From: Candidatus Tayloriibacteriota bacterium
Lineage (GTDB): Bacteria > Patescibacteriota > Minisyncoccia > Phycocordibacterales > SIBU01
Assembly (NCBI GenBank): GCA_016188455.1
Contig: JACPHR010000006.1
Coordinates: forward strand, 1-49,364
Direction: 5' to 3'
Length of the DNA stretch: 49,364 nt
Shown piece after piece: positions 45,647-49,364 of this stretch. The notes under the pieces are model-generated. The model had not been told where the DNA came from. It worked only from the letters and a program-made list of their open reading frames with translations, and made no database searches. A program made the translations under genes and the position numbers. Every line of letters starts with the position of its first letter. The stretch's first letter is position 1.

Positions 45647-45675
45647 AGTCCCGGAAATTGTTCCCGGGACGATGT
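45647..45675. terminator. Bidirectional terminator between convergent genes
   Basis: AAAAAGTCCCGGAAATTGTTCCCGGGAC. Confidence 0.75.
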
Positions 45676-45695
45676 GTTCTACAGGTTGGCTCAGA

Positions 45696-45815
45696 TCAGT
45701 CTTTGCTTTGAGCGGAACCGCCCGATGAGTCGCTGCTCTTTTTTGCAACAACCACATTCTGGCGCTCTTTGACGGAAACTCTGAATTTGAGCGGCCGTTT
45801 GATTTTCATTTTCAT
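45696..45815 (-). CDS. Short basic Ser/Gly-ending peptide
   Basis: MKMKIKRPLKFRVSVKERQNVVVAKKSSDSSGGSAQSKD; followed by a hairpin shared with the 44832 gene; start approximate. Confidence 0.5.
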   Translation of the reverse strand: MKMKIKRPLKFRVSVKERQNVVVAKKSSDSSGGSAQSKD

Positions 45816-45956
45816 AGTGTCAACCCCACTGATTCTTTGGTTGAAATTGCCTTTTTCAAGACAAAGACTATTCCAATAGTCTACTACCAAACTATCATAC
45901 TCATATTTAAATAGCAATATCCCCGAATTAGCTCACGAAAATCTATCTGCCATACT

Positions 45957-46038
45957 CTCCGGTGTGAGATGCACTTTTTCCTCAATCCCCAGAATTTTTT
46001 GGATTGCTTCTTGGCTTAACACAAGAGAATTATAGCAC
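45957..46038 (-). repeat. MLSQ repeat copy 5 (long form)
   Basis: Leaderless micro-ORF 46022-45933 MLSQEAIQKILGIEEKVHLTPESMADRFS*. Confidence 0.92.
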
Positions 46039-46047
46039 GGAAAATCC

Positions 46048-46081
46048 TCCCCCGCCCCGCCCTCGGCGGGCGGGGCGGGGG
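46048..46081. repeat. GC-rich hairpin
   Basis: CCCCCGCCCCGCCCtcggcGGGCGGGGCGGGGG. Confidence 0.85.
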
Positions 46082-46127
46082 TATTCATAATATTGTTTTA
46101 AAACTGGTATCTTGCTATAGTGTTGTT

Positions 46128-46352
46128 ATGACCCTTATCACTATACCAAAAAAAGCCCAAAGAGAAGATCTCGTCATTATTCCTAAAAGCGAGTATGAAC
46201 GACTTGTGAGCGTAAAGATGCCACGCATATTTAAAGAGGTCTCCATGACCAAAAATCAAAAGTGCGCTTTTGAACGCGCCAAACGAAATTTTGCGAAAGG
46301 CAATTTTGTAACCCTTGATGCACTCAAACGAGATTTGGAGCGTCGGTGTTGA
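46128..46352 (+). CDS. Antitoxin (paralogue of 48545-48778)
   Basis: MTLITIPKKAQREDLVIIPKSEYERL...MTKNQKCAFERAKRNFAKGNFVTL. Confidence 0.75.
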   Translation: MTLITIPKKAQREDLVIIPKSEYERLVSVKMPRIFKEVSMTKNQKCAFERAKRNFAKGNFVTLDALKRDLERRC

Positions 46353-46587
46353 CCCGTCGGTACGAAAAACGCTGAAAAGATTCAATAAAAAAGACGTGAG
46401 GAAAATTCTCGCGGTTTTTGAAGGGTTGTCTCTCAATCCTTACTCCGGCGACATCGAAAAGTTGAAGGGCGGAGAGAATAAATGGAGGCGAAGAATTGGT
46501 GTATACCGAATCTTTTACCAAATTTATCAGAGTAGCCGAACAGTCTATGTTGCTCACATTGAACGCCGCGGCTCTCACACCTACTAA
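46315..46587 (+). CDS. RelE-family toxin
   Basis: GGENKWRRRIGVYRIFYQIYQSSRTVYVAHIERRGSHTY. Confidence 0.85.
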   Translation: MMHSNEIWSVGVDPSVRKTLKRFNKKDVRKILAVFEGLSLNPYSGDIEKLKGGENKWRRRIGVYRIFYQIYQSSRTVYVAHIERRGSHTY

Positions 46588-46647
46588 ACTTCTCAGGGCG
46601 ACTTTTTTCTACAAACACTACCGGCACCAGAATTTTTTGAAAAAGAC

Positions 46648-47142
46648 TTGATGGAAATTAAATCACAACTTAAAAATCGATCGCGGCGGGGATTCAATCT
46701 TGTGTATCGTGATGCCGATTCGCTCACCGAACTTGGCAAAAGAATCGTCTCCGGTGTGTACGGATATTGTTTCTATGGAGAAAAACTGATTGTGGTTTAC
46801 GCCGAAACAAAAGGTTACTGGACGCTTCCGGGTGGCAGCGTCGAATCAGGAGAATCTGTGGAACAAGCGCTCGCACGAGAGGTGAGAGAGGAAACGACTA
46901 TGAGGATAATTACTCAACTGCTTATCGGCTACCAAGATATTTTCGAGCCAACAGGCACGGTCACGCAAACCATATCCGTGTGTGTCGTTGAACCCATCGG
47001 TCCCTTTGAAAGCGATCCGGCAGGTGAAGTTACGGAAATAAAATTGATTAACCCGAAAGATTACAAGAAATATTTTGATTGGGGAGCTGTAGGAGAGCGT
47101 CTTTTGAAAAGAGCGCTTGAAGTTAACGAGGCAATAAAATGA
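46648..47142 (+). CDS. NUDIX hydrolase
   Basis: Nudix box GGSVESGESVEQALAREVREET. Confidence 0.9.
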   Translation: MMEIKSQLKNRSRRGFNLVYRDADSLTELGKRIVSGVYGYCFYGEKLIVVYAETKGYWTLPGGSVESGESVEQALAREVREETTMRIITQLLIGYQDIFEPTGTVTQTISVCVVEPIGPFESDPAGEVTEIKLINPKDYKKYFDWGAVGERLLKRALEVNEAIK

Positions 47143-47594
47143 TCAACTGTATTTTCTGCAAAATTGCAAAAGGAGAAGCACCCGCGCACAAAATTTGGGA
47201 AGATGGAAAACACCTGGCCTTTCTTTCCATTTTTCCGAACACCGAGGGATTTTCGGTAGTGATTACAAAAGAGCATTACCCATCGTATGCATTTGATTTA
47301 CCAGAAGAAGTTCTGATTGGTTTGGTAAAGGCCGCGAAGCAGGCGGCAAAATTACTTGATGCGAAACTAGAAGATGTTGGGCGCACGGGTATGATTTTTG
47401 AGGGTTTTGGCGTTGACCATCTGCATGCCAAGCTTTTCCCCATGCATGGAACGGAAAATATAAAAGAGTGGAAGCCGATAAAATCAAATGTTGATAAATA
47501 TTTTGAAAAATATGAAGGGTACATTTCTTCCCACGACTGGAAACGAGCCGATGATGCGAAGCTTGCCGAGCTAGCGCGGCGGATTACAGGCTAA
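47139..47594 (+). CDS. HIT family protein
   Basis: INCIFCKIAKGEAPAHKIWEDGKHLAFL...GVDHLHAKLFPMHG. Confidence 0.88.
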   Translation: MINCIFCKIAKGEAPAHKIWEDGKHLAFLSIFPNTEGFSVVITKEHYPSYAFDLPEEVLIGLVKAAKQAAKLLDAKLEDVGRTGMIFEGFGVDHLHAKLFPMHGTENIKEWKPIKSNVDKYFEKYEGYISSHDWKRADDAKLAELARRITG

Positions 47595-47619
47595 TTGATT
47601 CTCAATCACCAACTCTGAT

Positions 47620-48303
47620 TTACAGCAGTGCGGCCACTTTTCGCATAATCACCCGAGCGGCGGTTTTAAAGTCGGCTACCGTTGGATTTTCAACCGATAC
47701 GACGTCCTCAAAATAGAACGGCGCGCCAAAAATAATTCTTACTCTTCGTCTCCTAAGGAAAAAATCGGCCGGAGTAGTGCGATAGGCACTGCTGATTCTC
47801 ACCGGCACGACAGTCGCCCCCGTCCGCCACGCCAGATAACCCGCTCCGCCGTGGGCAATGGAGCCGATATCGCTTTCGGGCAACCGCTTGCCGTCTGGAA
47901 ACATACACAGGCTGTGCCCGTCATTAAGAATTTGAATATGAGGCGCGAGGGAAACCGCGTAACTATGTTGCCCTGACCCTAGGCGATGAGCCCCCCAGAG
48001 CTTAAAGAAAAATCCTCCATAGAAAAATTTTCGCCAGCCGCTATTTTTGTAAAATTGCTCTTCGCGCGAGGTATAAAACATGGGCATCAAGGGCGAAAGA
48101 AACGGCAGGCTGGCCGGCAAGAGAATCGGGTCAAGCTCGCTTCCGTGATTGACGGCAAAAATCATGCCCCTGTCGCGCGGCAGACTTTTAAGACGCTCTA
48201 TGCCGTGAATGTCTAACCGCAGAAAAAAAAGAAACATCGGTCGGACAATCGGCCAAATGGCGGTTTGCAAAATAAATGGAGTGATGTAGAAAAAGCGGCG
48301 CAT
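47620..48303 (-). CDS. 1-acyl-sn-glycerol-3-phosphate acyltransferase (PlsC-like)
   Basis: FAVNHGSELDPILLP (NHxxxxD) and MFPDGKRLPES. Confidence 0.85.
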   Translation of the reverse strand: MRRFFYITPFILQTAIWPIVRPMFLFFLRLDIHGIERLKSLPRDRGMIFAVNHGSELDPILLPASLPFLSPLMPMFYTSREEQFYKNSGWRKFFYGGFFFKLWGAHRLGSGQHSYAVSLAPHIQILNDGHSLCMFPDGKRLPESDIGSIAHGGAGYLAWRTGATVVPVRISSAYRTTPADFFLRRRRVRIIFGAPFYFEDVVSVENPTVADFKTAARVIMRKVAALL

Positions 48304-48309
48304 GGCGGG

Positions 48310-48579
48310 CTAGTAAGTATGTGACCCGCGCCGTTTAATCTCAACCACAACTACGGCTCGCGATTCTTGGTAAATTTTGTAAAAAATACGATATACTCCG
48401 ACCCGTCGCCGCCAGCGATTTTCTTCGCCTTTGATTTTCTCAATATCTCCAGCGTATGGATTTTCTTTTAATGACTCAACCGCCTCAAAAATGCGACGTC
48501 TATCGGACATTGAAAATTTCGCGCTGTACCGATATACATCTGGGTCAACGTGTAAGGCCCAATTTCTGTTTGAATTCAT
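48310..48579 (-). CDS. RelE-family toxin
   Basis: GEENRWRRRVGVYRIFYKIYQESRAVVVVEIKRRGSHTY. Confidence 0.85.
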   Translation of the reverse strand: MNSNRNWALHVDPDVYRYSAKFSMSDRRRIFEAVESLKENPYAGDIEKIKGEENRWRRRVGVYRIFYKIYQESRAVVVVEIKRRGSHTY

Positions 48580-48778
48580 TGAGAGTTAAAGACTTTCCTT
48601 GGGCAAAATTGCGCTCTGCTCTCTCAAATGCTTTTTTTTGCGCCTTTGTCATTCGCACTTCCCTGTACTTCTTTGGGAGCGCGAAGTTGGCGCGTTCCTG
48701 AAGCGCTTCGAACTCTGCCTTTGGAACAAGTATTAGCTCCTTCCCCGCAAGATGTTTGGGTATAGTAACGGTAGTCAT
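48545..48778 (-). CDS. Antitoxin
   Basis: MTTVTIPKHLAGKELILVPKAEFEALQERANF. Confidence 0.75.
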   Translation of the reverse strand: MTTVTIPKHLAGKELILVPKAEFEALQERANFALPKKYREVRMTKAQKKAFERAERNFAQGKSLTLNEFKQKLGLTR

Positions 48779-48934
48779 GCTGACAGTATAACAAGGTGTG
48801 GAATCTAAAACAATGTCCAAGCAACTAGTTAAAGGGGCATTTTCTTTTTCCAAAACCCCCGCCCAACTTCTAGAGGTTGAACCTTAGGTCAGGAGAAAGG
48901 TTCAACCTCGTTTTGTTGTTGTTAATCTTAATCT

Positions 48935-48980
48935 CCCATCCATCTTTAAGATTGCTATAGCAATCTTAAAGATGGATGGG
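48935..48980. repeat. Perfect 46-bp palindrome, second copy of 7645-7690
   Basis: CCCATCCATCTTTAAGATTGCTA/TAGCAATCTTAAAGATGGATGGG. Confidence 0.95.
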
Positions 48981-48992
48981 TTTGGGCGAATA

Positions 48993-49364
48993 TTAAAACT
49001 CTTGGAACATTGGCCGAATGATATTAACATCAAGAGATATGGTAACGCTGTGATCAATTGAACTGGCGCCAGTCACGGTTATCTTGTCCGGATAATGACC
49101 CCTGGCAATCGGCGTCTGGGCTTGAATGACCATGTCAATGCCTTTCGAGTACAGGTCACTGGTCATAGTGGCATTTTCAACTGAAGTGCCGTGATTGTAA
49201 AAAACGTAAGTAACCTCAACTCCTGCTATCTTTGATGGCGAGGCGGAGAGCGTCACGGGGTCGGTAAAGCCGCTTGACGACACCACATAGATGGCAACAC
49301 GGTTTGACACCGCGCTCTGGCCCACAAAATTCATGACGGCTAACGGGTCGGCGTTCAGACCATA
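48993..49364 (-). CDS. C-terminal part of a PKD-like protein, near-identical to 33190-33560 (truncated by window end)
   Basis: MNFVGQSAVSNRVAIYVVSSSGFTDPVTLSASPSKIAGVEVTYVFYNHG...IIRPMFQEF; one K/R difference in the protein. Confidence 0.9.
   Translation of the reverse strand, partial: YGLNADPLAVMNFVGQSAVSNRVAIYVVSSSGFTDPVTLSASPSKIAGVEVTYVFYNHGTSVENATMTSDLYSKGIDMVIQAQTPIARGHYPDKITVTGASSIDHSVTISLDVNIIRPMFQEF

Noticed and set aside
36007-46038. MLSQ repeats as a CRISPR array
   Set aside because: Only five copies, kilobase-scale gene-bearing intervals, variable repeat length; no cas genes
36007-46038. MLSQ repeats as classical integron attC sites
   Set aside because: No attC-like folded core sites and no IntI in the window; the repeat is instead a promoter plus coding start
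1-49364. UGA recoding as in Gracilibacteria/SR1
   Set aside because: UGA is used as an apparent normal stop (for example ATP-grasp gene at 43880-43882, precursor at 28521-28523); no ORFs need UGA readthrough

Overview
The gene content and style look like a Candidate Phyla Radiation (Patescibacteria/Parcubacteria-like) chromosome fragment using the standard code with UGA as stop. Positions 1-16 kb are core genome on the minus strand: part of the S10 ribosomal operon (rpsS-rplV-rpsC-rplP-rpmC-rpsQ-rplN), comEC, RNase HI, recJ, a HIT protein, pgk, tpiA and a type IV pilus/pseudopilin operon. From about 16 kb to the end the window is accessory. It contains: a T-box-controlled PEP-synthase-like gene; tRNA-Trp; a chorismate mutase-methyltransferase fusion; zinc ribbon-trpS; a candidate structured RNA upstream of hisI; two secreted proteins with a Verrucomicrobia-like C-terminus; TA modules; an IS remnant fused to the SPASM half of a RiPP radical-SAM maturase next to an intact short peptide gene (core ...AWNKGWNQFDKPRGD); an alpha-oxoamine synthase/ADC-like/7TM histidine kinase operon; and, at 36-46 kb, an island whose 1-5 kb cargo modules are separated by five same-orientation copies of a short repeat. 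That repeat is an extended -10 promoter, a leaderless GTG start and the codons MLSQEAIQKILGIEEKV. One module holds a graspetide-type ATP-grasp with a putative 46-aa precursor. Genome-wide observations are: leaderless promoters (TGnTAnnnT, 6-7 nt, ATG/GTG); perfect 30-46 bp palindromes, several inserted in frame in housekeeping genes; and short phrase-like repeats that fill spacers and also enter coding sequences. All calls come from reading the sequence and ORF track; no database search was run.
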